64,000 bases of DNA from positions 12,214,690 through 12,278,689 of the forward strand of contig CM065328.1 in the NCBI GenBank assembly GCA_033032175.1. The letters are read 5' to 3'. Position numbers and translations under genes: made by a program. Below, in pieces: positions 12,180 through 24,487 of this stretch. Every line of letters begins with the position of its first letter. Within the stretch, counting starts at the first letter, position 1. The notes under the pieces are model-generated. The model was not told where the DNA came from and made no database searches. It saw only the letters and a list, made by a program, of their open reading frames with translations. Source of the stretch: Saturnia japonica. Lineage: Eukaryota; Arthropoda; Insecta; Lepidoptera; Saturniidae.

Positions 12180-14990
12180 GCTGATTCGGTCCATATTTGA
12201 ACTGAACTTCTTTCAACGCTACAACACGTTTCACTCTCATCTATCAGCTGTCACATAATCCATCCACATTCATAATTAACATTCTTCTGTACTTGGTTCA
12301 TTCTAAGAACGCTTGCATGATACATATTAAATATTTAAGAGACGTAGCATAACTTGTAAGTAGATTTTACGATTATCAATTCTTTTTCAGATATGAATAT
12401 AATAATACCTAATAGATAATACAATCATGGTTTAAATCAATTAGGAGTATGTGAAATTAAGTAATAAACGAGTATAAAAACAATTGAAATCGTAATGTGG
12501 AAGTTCTGTAACACTTGAATTATTGAATGCCAGACGCCAAGAACAAAATTAATTCGTCCAGTTAATATACTTCGTTGCGGGTTGCTGCGGTAAAAATGTA
12601 GGAATTACGTAAATATATTTTTTTATTCGATATTTAAAAAAGGTACTAATAAATTAAATGTACTACGCCGTTTGATCAATTCGATTAATTTTAGATTCGT
12701 ACGTTTAATTTTCGATTCTTTTTAGTTTTATTATTTTGGTCTAGGTACTCTAGTTTTTAGTAATATAAAAAGTAACGTTCTATGTAGTAAGAAAATCATT
12801 ACGAAAATCCACAAAAATGCAATAGAGGAAGTTATTTAGCATTTTCTCGTGGAAAATGTTTTTTTTTTTTTAATAATTATGATAACTTATAGTCAAACTG
12901 ATAGTATTTTGGTTGTGACATAATTTGTACGATGTACCTAACTATTTATGTTCTGTTGATATGTCATACAAGCCTTATGATGAACAAGGTTATGTATTTG
13001 AACTGAACTTTCGGCCAATATCGTCTTTCGGGCAAATGCAGATGACTTATTCAGTCAGTGCATCTCTAATAATACCTAAGTTGAAATATCAGAGAGGTCG
13101 ACACAAATCCGTGTTTATGTTTTGTAAACGCGTTACGGTTAGTGCGTATGCCACTTTAGGAATTTATTTTAATTGCGGTTAGCCCCGGGAAGACAAGAAA
13201 GGAAGGAAAGCGGCAGTGTGCAATCACATGTTAATTGTTTTTTCGTTTTATATTATTCTTCGTGGCGTTTTCGGACACCGCTTCGATAAGCGTTTTTAGT
13301 TCGTATCCTAAAATGAAACTGCATGGTGTTGGAGCATTTTCTAATGCCTGTCCAGCTAGCTCTTAAGTGGAAAATCTGTCGCCAAGCACCAATAGGTGTG
13401 TTTCGGCAGCTTCACTTGATCCTTATATAACAGTGAAATTGGGTCAAAAGCTTAAATCTATAAAAAAAAAAAGAATTATTGTGGAAATCTCACTGCCGAA
13501 TGAGGAGAGATTCTGTATATACTGAAAAAACAGCGGCAGTCATTTAAGCACACGTTTTGATTAGTAGAATAAATTTTATCATAGTTTGTATGATATATTT
13601 TACTTTAACAAAAGTAGTACTATTGATCTTTCATACACTTAAACCTTTCAAATAAAATTAACAACAATTATATTCTAAAAAGCATGATACAATATTTGGA
13701 AAAATCTCATAAAAGTTGACAATAAATCTGGTCAGTAAGGAGACACCTGAATATTTAGAATTGATACTGAAGCAAATCTGGGCAAAGTAACGTGACAGGC
13801 CATCTTAAGCTGGATGTTTTAAACATCAAAAAGTATGGAGAAAGACACGGCGCGGCCCCGCTTAATGGTTGAGCGTATATCACGAAAGTAAAAGGCGCCG
13901 AAATACACCGGGCGGTAGTTTATCTAACTGAAATTAAGAACGAAAACATTTTAAACGAGTCATAAATTGTTGCGCGGTTTGAGTGCTTTCTCTCGGTGTT
14001 GCCAGTACATACGTAAAATTAGTCTAAGTAAAATTATTACAATTTACAGCGTAGCGCAAGAAATCTTAAAACTTGATATACGTGATTGAAGATTTCTGTT
14101 GTTAATCAAAGATTGGCAAGTTTTAATTGTCATTTTCAATTTTGCAAGACGTCCTTTAAAATTATTTATTAATAAGCTATAACTACTTACTTGCAGTCAT
14201 TAGTAACATCTAATCAGTTTTTTTATCTGTTTAAAGTATATATATATATATATTAAAATATAAGATTTTTCAAGTTTTCATGTTTTAAATTCGTAAATTA
14301 TTGATTTCATTATCACCTGGTAACACAACAAGAATAGATGTGCAGGCGTCTCTCGTAAGCTCGCCTTCCATTAGCGCGTTTGAATATAGAACGCTACACG
14401 ATTGGCCGACACGGGCAATGAATCATTGGCGCCAAGTTGGGATAACGTACAGGGTGTGTGTGGAATTTAGGGTTAGATAAAATGTGTTTTTTCTTTGTGA
14501 TGAATGTTAAAAGCTTCGGAAGTGTTTCCTTGTTTACAACCACTTCTGTAATTTTAGTTTTTGGGGCATTTGTGTATTGATTAAGTATTTTATAGAGTTT
14601 CAAGAAAGAAATATTAGTATTTATGATACGATACAGTCTCTGAAAATGAAAATGTGCTGTTTTCTATTGCTACATTATATTGTAAATTAATGGTTAATAT
14701 TATACCTGTAAAGTTCAAGATCTTCTTAGTAAGACAATGTACTGAACCCTCAGGAGTATCTGAAGTTAATATAATCCTTTTCAGGATTTAAACAAATTAC
14801 GTCATACAATTTACATCATATTTATTTCTTTTCGATTTGCGGCGCTTTGATGTGTTTATAATTAACATTTTTAAGTGTTATTAAATCAAAAATCACAGGC
14901 ACATTAATAATTTTTTCACTTAAAAAACCAACCTGTGTTAGTTATCGAACACACGAAGTTTAAAAACAAATTACCACTAAAGGAGTGTGA
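12180..14990. other. No gene seen
   Basis: Apart from a SINE-B piece (13317-13455), nothing is recognised. The open frame at 12925-13182 has no family features; part of that sequence resembles the nttcgg-rich repeat near 6840-6960. Confidence 0.45.
13317..13455 (+). mobile_element. SINE-B, 3' part
   Basis: aatctgtcgccaagcaccaa, gtgtttcggcagcttcactt. Head missing. Confidence 0.65.
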
Positions 14991-15049
14991 GATTTGTTGC
15001 GCGTGAGTGACCAATCAGAGGTCTCAGACAATAACGGTTTTGAACTTAG

Positions 15050-15445
15050 AGCCCGTCCATATGCTTGCTAAACCAAATTCGAACGTGCGAATAGAGCGTT
15101 TGTCTTGGCCTGCGAAGGTTCGCCTTGGCTTGCCACCGATCGGAGTGAAGTTGGTACTTGATGCACAAATCAAAGGAGTTTGTGGCAAGCGTATGCGTAT
15201 AGTTAGTATAGCTTGTGCGAAATAAATAATTGAAAAAACCAGTACGGTTTCTGTAAAATTTTAACTGTCATCGATGATGAATTTTCCATATATTATTATT
15301 TTTCCTCGTTATAACCGTTATAAGGTCTACGTCTATCATGCTTGCATAATCGTAGCAAACGACTATATTTAGCTTGCCTATTTTATCCAAGCGTTTGTAG
15401 AGATGTTTGAAGTTTGTGGCAAGTGGCAAGCGTATGGATGAGCCA
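15050..15445. mobile_element. Possible MITE with inverted termini
   Basis: Left end agcccgtccatatgcttgc; right end gcaagcgtatggatgagcc, its near-perfect inverse. The interior repeats the gtggcaagcgtatg motif (about 15181 and 15424). No protein; the open frame 15007-15225 over its left half is not convincing. Confidence 0.5.
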
Positions 15446-15892
15446 TGAAATTCTTTACGATCCAGCTTATCGAAACGTTTTATAGTTTTTTTTGCATGTA
15501 TAGTATATTTTTGTTTTATGTTTGTTGTGTTATAATGTCATCTTAATGAGTCTGTGGAAAGTTGAAAAGAAAGAATATTTTAATTTATATTGAAGCCGTC
15601 GCTGTTGGATTGATTATGCCTCCGTTCTTATCTTTACATTGCTTACATTGAAGATTTAATCGGGAATCTGTGAATGTAAACCTAGTCGAACCCTCGGAAA
15701 ATTCAGTTAGGTCAGTGGTTCTCAAATGTGATGTAAACTGCCTATCTGTTCAAATCTGTTTTGATTGTTTGCATTGTTTTGACGTGTAGGCGCAATTTAT
15801 CGCATCCGCTGTTTTCTGCGGCCAGAGTCTGACATTGTAGAGAGGCCGATTTATTGTTTATGATCACACCATGCAGGGAGCATGGGAGTTCG

Positions 15893-16122
15893 AAGCAATG
15901 ACAGCTCAGTGGTAGCGTGTACGGACATGGCATCGATGAACGTAAGTTCGAATCCCTGCAATGAGCCTGAACTTTACCGTTCTCAATTTATTTTAATTTG
16001 TTAATTTGTTGCTAAGCATCTTTAGGTCTGTTCTGGCAGCTGCACTTGAGGCCACATCGTCACTTAACATCACATGAGATTGTGGGCATAACGCTAAACA
16101 TATAAACGATTTAAAAAAAAAA
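15893..16122 (+). mobile_element. tRNA-derived SINE-B
   Basis: A box CAGCTCAGTGG and B box AGTTCGAATCCC, spaced as in tRNA genes, then a body ending ctaaacatataaacga and an A-run. A second lepidopteran SINE family, distinct from SINE-A. Confidence 0.82.
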
Positions 16123-16129
16123 TAGCTAG

Positions 16130-17970
16130 GAATGGCAGAAATAGTGCGCAACCGTTTCCTTTGTATTTATTAAATGGGGACACAATTTCACACACGGTCA
16201 TTTAATTCCAAATCAAGCAATGCTTGTATTGTGATAACTAAACAGCTGATGTACATACATTTATGAATGCTTAACAGCCAGACATACAACTGACAATTAT
16301 GCTCATCACACAAAGTCAGTCATGGGGTGGGGGGTAACGAACCAGCGACTTCTCGGCATAATCATGGGGGCTTACTACCACTGCGTCTCGAGGCTTATGA
16401 ACGATTTGTCGCATTTTTGATCTTTAAATGTATCCATATATTCACTTTTCATGAACTTTAATCTGCCTCGATCAAAGCTTTAGCAAATTGGTGACACTCT
16501 TGCTAGAACTTCCCAGGGATTAATTCTTGTCAATGCTTTAATTCACTTGACTCGTTCACAATAACCAAAGTATATTACGTAAAATTCCACTATCAAAATG
16601 TAGGTTAATTATCGCAACTTTATGAGTTAAAACTAACGAATACATAACAGACTACGGTTCTTCCATAAATTCCATGATCTCTTTTACGAATATATGTTTG
16701 TCTATTTCTATTTTTTTTTTATGATTTATGCATTACTGTTAGAAGTTTTCTCATAACAGTAAAAATTATGTCTTCTTTAATAGTATTTGATAATGTAACT
16801 TTTCATTTTTTAAACTGTGGCTTGATTCCAACAAAAACTTGCCTACACGATTTAACTCTACACGACAATCAATCAAATCTTCGTCAATCAAATATTTAAA
16901 CGATTGATCATTGGACTTTATAAAAGCTTTGTAAATAAAGAAGCTTGCAATTTCTTACCTTTTTTAACGTGGTCCCTGCTTCCTATGATACTGGGTCCTT
17001 CAAACGAGGCGTGAGAGGACATTTCAATCGGCCGACACCGACAGTCGCCGTTGTTTGTGAACTTTACCGTGCTTACCATTAGGTTCTGTACAGTCGTTTT
17101 TCCGAGCTAGTATAAGAAAAGTCAGTTAATTAATTATTAATGAAGTCTTATGCTTATGGTTTGGAGAAAGGTATATAGATAAACAAGGTATATTGAAAAT
17201 TTAAACAAAAACTCCGATAGAAGTAACCTATTCATTGAGACCACTCCAATGGGCCCACTCTGCTGTACGTTGCCGTGGAGTAGGTTGCCATGGTCTTCTA
17301 ATATCAATACTTTTAGACTCAATCAGACTGGTGGAAGATGCTCACATTCATTTATCAACTAGAAAAGAGCTGATAGTCTTGAAATGTATGAACAGATTTT
17401 CTTGAATCATGGCTAAAACGTTTTCGATCAGGTCACCTTTTAAACAAATAGAACTAAATCAAAAACCGTTCAGATGTTTGGAAGTAATGACTTCGCAGCC
17501 AGACACAGATAAACAGATACCTACACAAATAGGTACTTATAACACCCCTGAGTTTGCGTAGGGGGTTAAAAGGGTTTCGATAACTTTGAGAAACACTGTC
17601 TCTGCTGTGTACATCATAACAGATACGGCAAATATTGACATCAGATATAATTGGATAGGCCGCGGTGTTCAGGACGCGGAAGATGCTTGCACGGCGAGAT
17701 TTTTTAATTTGCAACGCTGTTATTTATTCCTTTTCTTTCTCAACTCGGCGAAGATTTTTTAATAAGGTACTGAATGCAATGTTAATACTTTGTTGTCTCC
17801 TTGCCAGTACCTATAATTCGATTTGCGCTGATTTCGAAATGGGGGTTGATCCTTGATAATTTTTGTATGTAAACTATGTTAATACTATAGTACAGTTGGA
17901 TAAAAAAGATAAATCTGATCGAGTTTCTTGTCAATTCGTCTGGATGACTGGGTTGTTTGTTCGAACCGGT
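16130..17970. other. No gene seen
   Basis: AT-rich; small open frames at 17454-17714 and 17665-17856 carry no recognisable domain or splice context. The segment 16975-17090 is more GC-rich and unexplained. Confidence 0.45.
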
Positions 17971-17973
17971 AGT

Positions 17974-18337
17974 ATTTATATATTAATACGTGTAGAAAAC
18001 GCTTTCTACCCCTTTTTAAGCGTATTACGTGCCCGGAAGAGTGAGATTTGACATGGTTAAAGTTTATATGGAGAAGGAGTGCAGAAAGCTAAAATGTGTC
18101 TATAATATCTGTTACTAATATATTAAATAAAATAAATTAATACTGCGACTCTTAACACGCCAATGCCATTGAACTTAGACCCCCCAAAATATTGACATTG
18201 TCACTCAACGAAAAGTGACAGCAAGTGATGTATATAATACTCATTGTTTAGGTTTATGAATACTGCAAATGTCAAACAGAACATAGTCTATGATCAAAAA
18301 GTTGCTGGTCGCATTTCGAGCTTAGGGCGATCAATAG
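17974..18337 (+). mobile_element. Helitron Hel-A copy
   Basis: Starts TATATATTAATACGTG and ends at TTAGGGCGATCAATAG. It has the same internal order as the other copies: gtgcccggaagagtgag, ggagaaggagtgcagaaag, then the block around ccccccaaaatattgacatt. Confidence 0.75.
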
Positions 18338-18959
18338 TTGTTATAAAGTCTTCTTAAAGCCAAAATAGAATAAAGCATTTTCGATTTTGAATGAGAAGTC
18401 GGGTGTAGTGTGCGGTCCACTGAAGGCAGCGCGCAGGCGTCACGGCGGCGCAGGTTATTTAGCCTGCGAAGCGTACGGACTTAATATAATCCGTTACAGC
18501 GGGAAAGCGGTTTTGGTCTGCCAAAGTCAACATTACGTTGTTTGCATTTCATTGGGATTTACTAACTGCTCGACTGAGGGCTGCCGGCCGTTCAATTTTG
18601 AGATTATATTTTTTAACTCTTCTGTTATATAGAGGTAAAGTTTATGAGATTGTCTGTACGGGGTAATCTCTCAAACTAACTGGTCCAATTCTAGAAAATA
18701 TTTCTAATAGGAAACTACATAATCGTAGAATGCTATATGATTTATTTTTTCTATAGTAATTAACGCGAATTTGCGGACGGTTGTTGGTCTTCATTATCAT
18801 CAATTATCATTCATATCATCTATACATATTATAAAGGAAAGTCGCTTCCCGCCGTCTGTCCGTATGTACGCTTAGATCTTTTAAACTACACAATGGATTT
18901 TAATGCGGTTTTCACTATATTTTATAGAATTTTTACGGAAGGCTTATACATACAATACA

Positions 18960-19200
18960 TTCCAATTATTTGTAATCATGTCGTCAAATAATGATTTTGT
19001 TAGTTAATTCGGGCCTTTAATGTAGATTAAAATTGTCGTTTACATTTTCTCATTTAAATGAATACTTCCAAATCTAGCATCAAAATTACGCATGACTAAA
19101 GAACTTCCTCCCAGCAAAACGATCGCGGTCGGTTGGCCACATTCGAAGCCTATGATGAAATACGCTTCGCGAGCTAAGCACACAATTCGTAACCATGGAG
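18960..19200 (+). repeat. Repeat shared with 22250-22730
   Basis: gtcgtcaaataatgattttg, tttaatgtagattaaaattg, tcatttaaatgaatacttcc, acgcttcgcgagctaagcac, in the same order as 22270-22700. In both places a SINE-A 3' end follows. Confidence 0.55.
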
Positions 19201-19209
19201 TTAGGTACG

Positions 19210-19292
19210 TACATACAGAGGTGTATACCTACAATTAGTCGGATACCTTTTAAGTACCATGTAATAGGGGGCTGGCCTATTACCATTTGTAT
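19210..19292 (-). mobile_element. SINE-A, 3' fragment
   Basis: gaggtgtatacctacaatta ... aatagggggctggcctattac. Short, about 180 bp upstream of the SCAPER exon at 19470. Confidence 0.6.
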
Positions 19293-19469
19293 GGATACAA
19301 AAGAATAGAATCTGCTAATACGCGCTGATGTCGCGCAGTGGTAACGCTCATCAAAAACGGACGACGTCAGCTCATTTAAAAACGTCGCGTGCAAAAGCCC
19401 TAAAAGAGTTTTACTACAAAAATGAAAAGTTATTACAAAAAGTACTATTTAGATTATCCTTGTTTGCAG

Positions 19470-19587
19470 TTATATATGCTTGTCTGGCTGCGTTCTCAGA
19501 GCGGAGAAGGCAGGTGAAGCGAGAGAGAGTATACAGACTCTGCTAACCGTTTGCGCTGGTCTCTGCCACCCTTCACAAGTTGATACC
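19470..19587 (+). CDS. SCAPER: SCAPER homologue, internal exon (first exon seen in window)
   Basis: Exon of 118 bp after an acceptor (tgtttgcag at 19461-19469) and before a strong donor (gtgagt at 19588). The first base completes a codon from an unseen upstream exon. The remaining 39 codons read YICLSGCVLRAEKAGE, then ARESIQTLLTVCAGLCHPSQ and VDT. It ends in phase 0, matching the next exon at 21952. SCAPER is an ER-associated, cyclin A-binding protein whose C-terminal half is helical and repeat-like. From memory of the family, the ESIQTLLTVCAGLCH stretch corresponds to the helix about 200 residues before the C-terminus. The preceding exon, which must end two bases into a codon, was not found. 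Splice sites and frame are seen directly; the family assignment rests mainly on the downstream exons. Confidence 0.62.
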
Positions 19588-19869
19588 GTGAGTATATACA
19601 AAGTACTACTGCTTATTATTGTTGTGCGGAACGTTTTTATGAATGTGATAGAAACCATAAAGAATGTATAACTGCGGAAACCTTCTTGCCAATCATTGAT
19701 GTTCACTTTTCGTTCGAACGATAGTCTAAACTGTAATAGATAGTTTAGATTATGAGATAGACTAAATTACCGTTATTTTATTTTCTAAGGAAAATACATA
19801 ATGTGAGGATTTTGTGATTACATGCAAAGATTTGCACTAATGACCTTTATTTTTAACTCATTTTTTTTA

Positions 19870-20130
19870 AAGTACTGTCCCTGTTGGTAAGCACAACACA
19901 ATCCAAACACAACATCGACCACCGAGAGATCGTAATTCGGAGATGGTCGCCGCTGTCATGCCAGCCTGCATAAATATAACTATACACAGCACAGGCTGAT
20001 CCCGAAACGCGACACGCAAATGCGAGTCACTATGACACGATTCATGTATGATGGTTGCGACGCAGTCGGGCTGTGCATTCCTATCACCCCGCTATCGGCA
20101 TTTCCTCGTCTGTTATTCAGCCGGGTGCAC
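19870..20130 (+). repeat. Interspersed repeat family V, longest copy
   Basis: aaagtactgtccctgttggt ... aatccaaacacaacatcgac ... gctgtcatgccagcctgcat ... atgatggttgcgacgcagtc ... catttcctcg. The second half recurs at 35178-35262 and 11082-11160. Confidence 0.55.
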
Positions 20131-21348
20131 CAAGTGCAGGTGAGGGTGGCTTAGGCTAGTTCTAATGATGTGATTCGCCACCCCGTACACTCCAAAAGTT
20201 GCATGATGAGCTGAATGATTTATGTTATATTATTATTTTGTTAGGACTTCAATGACACACTTTTTTCTTATTACATTCACAATTTACTAATCTGCAATAA
20301 ATGGTTTTAATTAAAAGTCGTTGTAGACACGAATACAGTGTTGCCAGTTATTCATAATAGTTACAAACAACACTAATAACATTACCAATACTACCTAATG
20401 GTATTGACTATAGAGTTGGGTGCACGGAATAAAGAGTAAATCTTTGATTTATTGTTGGGTGATTGGTAGCGGTGGGTGATTATGAAATAAACTAATGCAA
20501 TAATTCAATTATGAAGATGTCTCGAGATACCTCAATTATAACCATTAGTAATTTCTAATTTGATAAAATTAGCAACTAACTTCAAACTTGGGGTGTACCA
20601 TTATTAATTAATAATTTGATAGGATTAGTAACTAAATTTGGGAGGACCTTTTTACTTTTAGCTCCTCGGTATACAAGTACGAGTACTATAATAGTAATTT
20701 ATATTGTTATTCGATTATGAAAATTAGTAGTTACTGATCAACATTAGTAATAAGTAAATGTCTCGGTTATGTAAATTATTCATATTTCATGATCACCTAA
20801 CACTAGTGATTGATATCCGTTGCATAACAGACTAACAGCATCAACAATCAATGCTAGGTTAGAGCGTAGACATAGCCCTTCAAAAATGTCGTATGAATTA
20901 TATAAATCCGTAAGTTACACATAGGCCAATGAAAACAAGTTTTGTAAAATGTGCTATTACTGCTAAATCTTATGTATTACAATAACGAATGCTGTCGGAG
21001 TGTCGGAATGCTAAAACCGTATCTGTTATCAGTTTTTCGTTATCACCCACAGTTTTCGCACAGTATGGCATCGATAATATATTTCTCTGCCAAATATCAT
21101 TGTTCGTTCGGCTGGCTATTACATACCGTAGATACTAAGAATCAGTCAATCGATTAATCGTTTTTTTAACATGCTAATCGATTCTATCGGATTTACATAC
21201 AATCGATTTTTTAACACCACTATTGTTGAAGGTTGTGCTTATGTTTAAGCTGTTCCATTCAGAACTTGGAATTAAATCCTGTATGTGAGTGACTACTTTT
21301 CCCATTTGAGATTTTTCATGTTTTTACGTCACTCAAAAGGCAATGCAT

Positions 21349-21623
21349 GGGATTTCTTTGCCTGATCAAATCAGAAATGAGAAGATTAGCATAAAATTCA
21401 AAGTAGCTGACATAGCTCTAAGAGTTGCTAGACTTACGCAATGCTCGTAAGACGGATGGCAGACGGTGCTGAAGAGTTCTCTCGAATGGCGGCCACGTAC
21501 CGGAAAAATGCAGCGCAAGCAGACCCGCTATAAGCTAAAATTTGCGGGAATCCGCTGGATGCAAACAGCGCAGGACAGGTCATTGGAGTAGGCCTATGTC
21601 TAACTGTAGATAATGGTTTAAGC
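21349..21623 (+). pseudogene. RTE-type LINE reverse transcriptase C-terminus, decayed
   Basis: The frame reads GISLPDQIRNEKISIKFKVA, DIALRVARL, then after a stop LEWRPRTGKMQRKQTR and IRWMQTAQDRSLE. This is the usual tail of lepidopteran RTE reverse transcriptases (lpdqIRne...W..A.DR..W). At least three in-frame stops. Intronic in SCAPER. Confidence 0.8.
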
Positions 21624-21661
21624 GAGACACAGAAATTTCTTTAGTTTTCTCTCTACTTGTA

Positions 21662-21860
21662 GTGGTCTGACTGGTGGAATACCTCCACCCTACAGAAGGT
21701 CGCAGTCAAATAACTTTGTGTTGTATTCCTGTGGTGAGTAGGGTTTCCAGAGCTCTTTGGGGTAGGGGGTTCAAGGTCGGGAATGCGCTAGTGATACCTA
21801 TGGTTTTACAAGCGTCCATAGACTACAGTAGACGATTATCATTTAGCACGCCGTATGCTT
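21662..21860 (+). repeat. Lepidopteran LINE 3'-end repeat (family Y)
   Basis: ggtctgactggtggaatacc, ccctacagaaggtcgcagtc, ttgtattcctgtggtgagta, ggtttccagagctctttggg. Shared with 46320-46640 and 51690-51870; similar sequences are common LINE 3' ends in moths. Confidence 0.65.
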
Positions 21861-21951
21861 TGTTGTAAATAAACGCCTTTCGGCTGAGACGATGATGATG
21901 TATTTATGGAAGAACAATTAGAGATAATTCCGTTCTTTCCGTTATAACCAG

Positions 21952-22143
21952 GGTCCGGAGCGGGCATCAGCGATACAGTCACTCCGATGCGCACTGGGAA
22001 CCGGTGTGTGCGGGTCCCGTGCGGAATTCTGCATGCTGTTCGCGTCCGGGGCGGGGTTGGAGCACAGCGGCGGGTTCGTGCGAGCAGCGCGCACCGCGCA
22101 CCTGCTTCGCGCCCTGGCCGAGTTGGACCATCAGATTGTTCAG
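21952..22143 (+). CDS. SCAPER: SCAPER homologue, internal exon
   Basis: A 192-bp exon of 64 codons, phase 0 at both ends, far more GC-rich than its surroundings. The acceptor is ...ccgttataaccag at 21939-21951 and the donor is CAG|gttggt at 22144. It reads GPERASAIQSLRCALGTG, continues through EFCMLFASGAGLEHSGGF, and ends HLLRALAELDHQIVQ. The leucine-rich end aligns by eye with the SCAPER helix that precedes the conserved C-terminal block. An in-frame stop upstream of the acceptor (TAA at 21925) excludes a longer exon. Next to it are a decayed RTE reverse transcriptase tail (21349-21623) and a LINE 3' end (21662-21860), both intronic. Confidence 0.68.
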
Positions 22144-22249
22144 GTTGGTGGAATGAATGTCACAGATCGCTCGTGAATGAGACATCTCGATAATAAAGAA
22201 GAGCAATTAACCAACGGTGCATTTGTCTATCTAGACCCAATCTCAACAA

Positions 22250-22730
22250 AGAAAATTCAATTATCTGTAATCAAGTCGTCAAATAAAGATTTTCGGGTGC
22301 ATACATGGCTTACGCTGTCTAAACCTTATGAGATACATCAAAATAATGTTCTAAAGAATTATAGTTCTTCAAAGCTTATAGAAAAGTCCGCGATGGCATT
22401 TGTCTTAAGCTGTCTCTTAAGCTTCACAGTAACCATATTTATCTTTAACATAATAATCAAAAATATTATTTTATTTGCGAAGGTATTTTCTTTTGATTCA
22501 GTATTAATCTTTATCCAGATAAGATTTTCAGTTAACTTGTGTATTTAATGTAGATAAAATTGTTCGATACAGTTTTCCATTTAAATGAATACCGTAGAAG
22601 ATATCGCGAATTCAATATTACTTGCGATCTAAGAAATCCCTCTTAACAGAACCAGTCGCCGTCGGCACTCCCCACCTATGATAAATTGCGCGTCGCAAGC
22701 TAAGCGTACTTTTCGTAAATATGAAGTTAC
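22250..22730 (+). repeat. Repeat shared with 18960-19200
   Basis: aagtcgtcaaataaagattt ... tttaatgtagataaaattgt ... ccatttaaatgaataccgta ... gcgcgtcgcaagctaagcgt. A 123-codon open frame over it (22177-22548) looks like chance. Confidence 0.5.
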
Positions 22731-22845
22731 ACAACATACCATCACGCCTTTAACCCCGAAGGTTTAGGCAGAGGTGTACACCCACAGTTCGTCGGGTATG
22801 TTTTAAATCCCATATAATAGGGAGCTAGCCTATTGCCGTTAATCG
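22731..22845 (-). mobile_element. SINE-A, 3' part
   Basis: acaacataccatcacgcctt ... agggagctagcctattgccg. The flanking repeat (22250-22730) is shared with 18960-19200. Confidence 0.65.
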
Positions 22846-22982
22846 CTTTGCTCCATCGGCGAATCGAATCTAGGACTTCGAGCATAGAAGTCGCGTTTAG
22901 GTCAACTAGATTATGACTATAAATATTAAAGCGATAGACTCAAAATCAGGGGTTTTTAAACATAAAATATACGACTTTTTAA

Positions 22983-23016
22983 ATTGTACCCGTGCGAAGC
23001 TGAAGCGGGTCGCTAG
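22983..23016 (+). mobile_element. Helitron 3' terminus
   Basis: attgtacccgtgcgaagctg, then aagcgggtcgctag|t. A CCCG...CGGG hairpin lies 7 bp before CTAG. The body upstream is too decayed to bound. Confidence 0.5.
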
Positions 23017-23974
23017 TAAAGAATAAATAATTGTTGAATTAAAAATTTATTTTTATGTAGGTAATTGCCATTTTTCTAAATCGAATTTAAAAGTACAAAA
23101 TAATTTATATATAGAATTAGCTGGTTGGCAGACGCAGTTCTTCTTTATCTAGTAATCGAATACTCGACCACAGGCACGACCTCTTCCGTTTTTTTTCCTG
23201 AAATCTTTTCTTGGACCCTAATGAATATAACAAAGAAAACCTCATTTTTCTCTAGTGACTTATGGTTTTGAGTACATAAAAAATACAATAGAAAAAGAAA
23301 AATTTATTTGTTCCACAATTTTCCCGGATAACATTTATAAATTTTCTGCCCCGACAATCTTTATTTGGACTATTACTAACATTTCAAAGAAATTATTAGC
23401 CAATTTTTCCAGCGGTCAAGTGATGTGCTTACCAACGAACAGAATTTCATTTTTATGTATATAGGATAAGCAGAAACGTTGACGTTAATGCTATTGCACG
23501 CGTCTCAAGTTTTTCTGTATTTTATGTTTCAGTTCGTTTTGGAAACATATAGTTTTGAATTAAAAAAAAAAAAATTATTTCGATAGGTAGTTATTTTTTG
23601 CTTTTGTGTTTATGAAATTTTACTATCAATAAGATTATTATGGTAGAACATGCGGCGAATTTGTTCAAAAAAGAATTAAGAATGTTGTATAAGCAGACAA
23701 ACAAACAACCATACAAGAAAGCAAGTTAATTAATATAGCATTGTTTAAAGTTTCAAGTGTCTAGCTCGAACAACCAGATATCATAATATTTTTATGTATA
23801 CATTTATTTATATGTAAAGATTACATATTTTGGTATAATTCTGAATACAAAATCTATACTATAATGTCAATCGAATCACGTGAAATAGAATTAACGCAAT
23901 AAATTGGATTTAAAGGGCAAATAATACTTTAACAGCTATATGAAAAGTTTTAACAAAAAAAAAAAAACTAATTT

Positions 23975-24110
23975 TAATGTTTTTCAGTAGTTCCCTTGTG
24001 TATCTTCGAAGTCGAAGGTCCAATGCCAATGAAATTGAAATGAGACCACCCTTGAGGTATCCCCTTTCCAACGCAAAAATAATCATCAAAATCGACTCAT
24101 AAACAAAGAT
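23975..24110 (-). repeat. Interspersed repeat family U, reverse
   Basis: agttcccttgtgtatcttcg, gaaattgaaatgagaccacc, aatcgactcataaacaaaga. Confidence 0.55.
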
Positions 24111-24435
24111 GTTATGCCGGTTTATTTTTTGAAGACTCTTAATAAAACACTATTACAAATGACTACAAACTTACAACAAAGATACACCACATTGGAACAC
24201 AACTACCACAGACTATATTAATGTTTAAAAATAAGTGTTGTATAATTTTTGCAAACTTCTAGTTAGCATCGAATCAGCGAAGGGCAGAGTGGAACGCGTG
24301 GTCTCGCATCTCTCAAACGGATATCCTCTGCGTGTCCGTCTGAATACACTGAGAATAGTTCGCGGGACTCTTTATTTGCTGAGCATTACAATCGAGCCCG
24401 TAATAATTGTTTGTTTTGCTTGTTCGTTTGTTTGT

Positions 24436-24487
24436 CCGGTGCGCCCTACCGGGTAAATATCGCGGGGCTCGTTTCCACGAGAGCCCC
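24436..24487 (+). other. Two adjacent short hairpins in a GC patch
   Basis: CCGGT gcgccct ACCGG (24436-24452), then GGGGCTCGT ttcc ACGAGAGCCCC (24464-24487). They end a moderately GC-rich unexplained stretch from about 24270. Function unknown; could be the end of a decayed element. Confidence 0.35.

Noticed and set aside
18387..18632. GC-rich frame that might be the missing upstream SCAPER exon
   Set aside because: No frame shows the expected family pattern, and no donor gives the required phase (two bases into a codon).
22177..22548. 123-codon frame downstream of a SCAPER exon
   Set aside because: Overlaps an interspersed repeat shared with 18960-19200; composition and sequence show no protein features.
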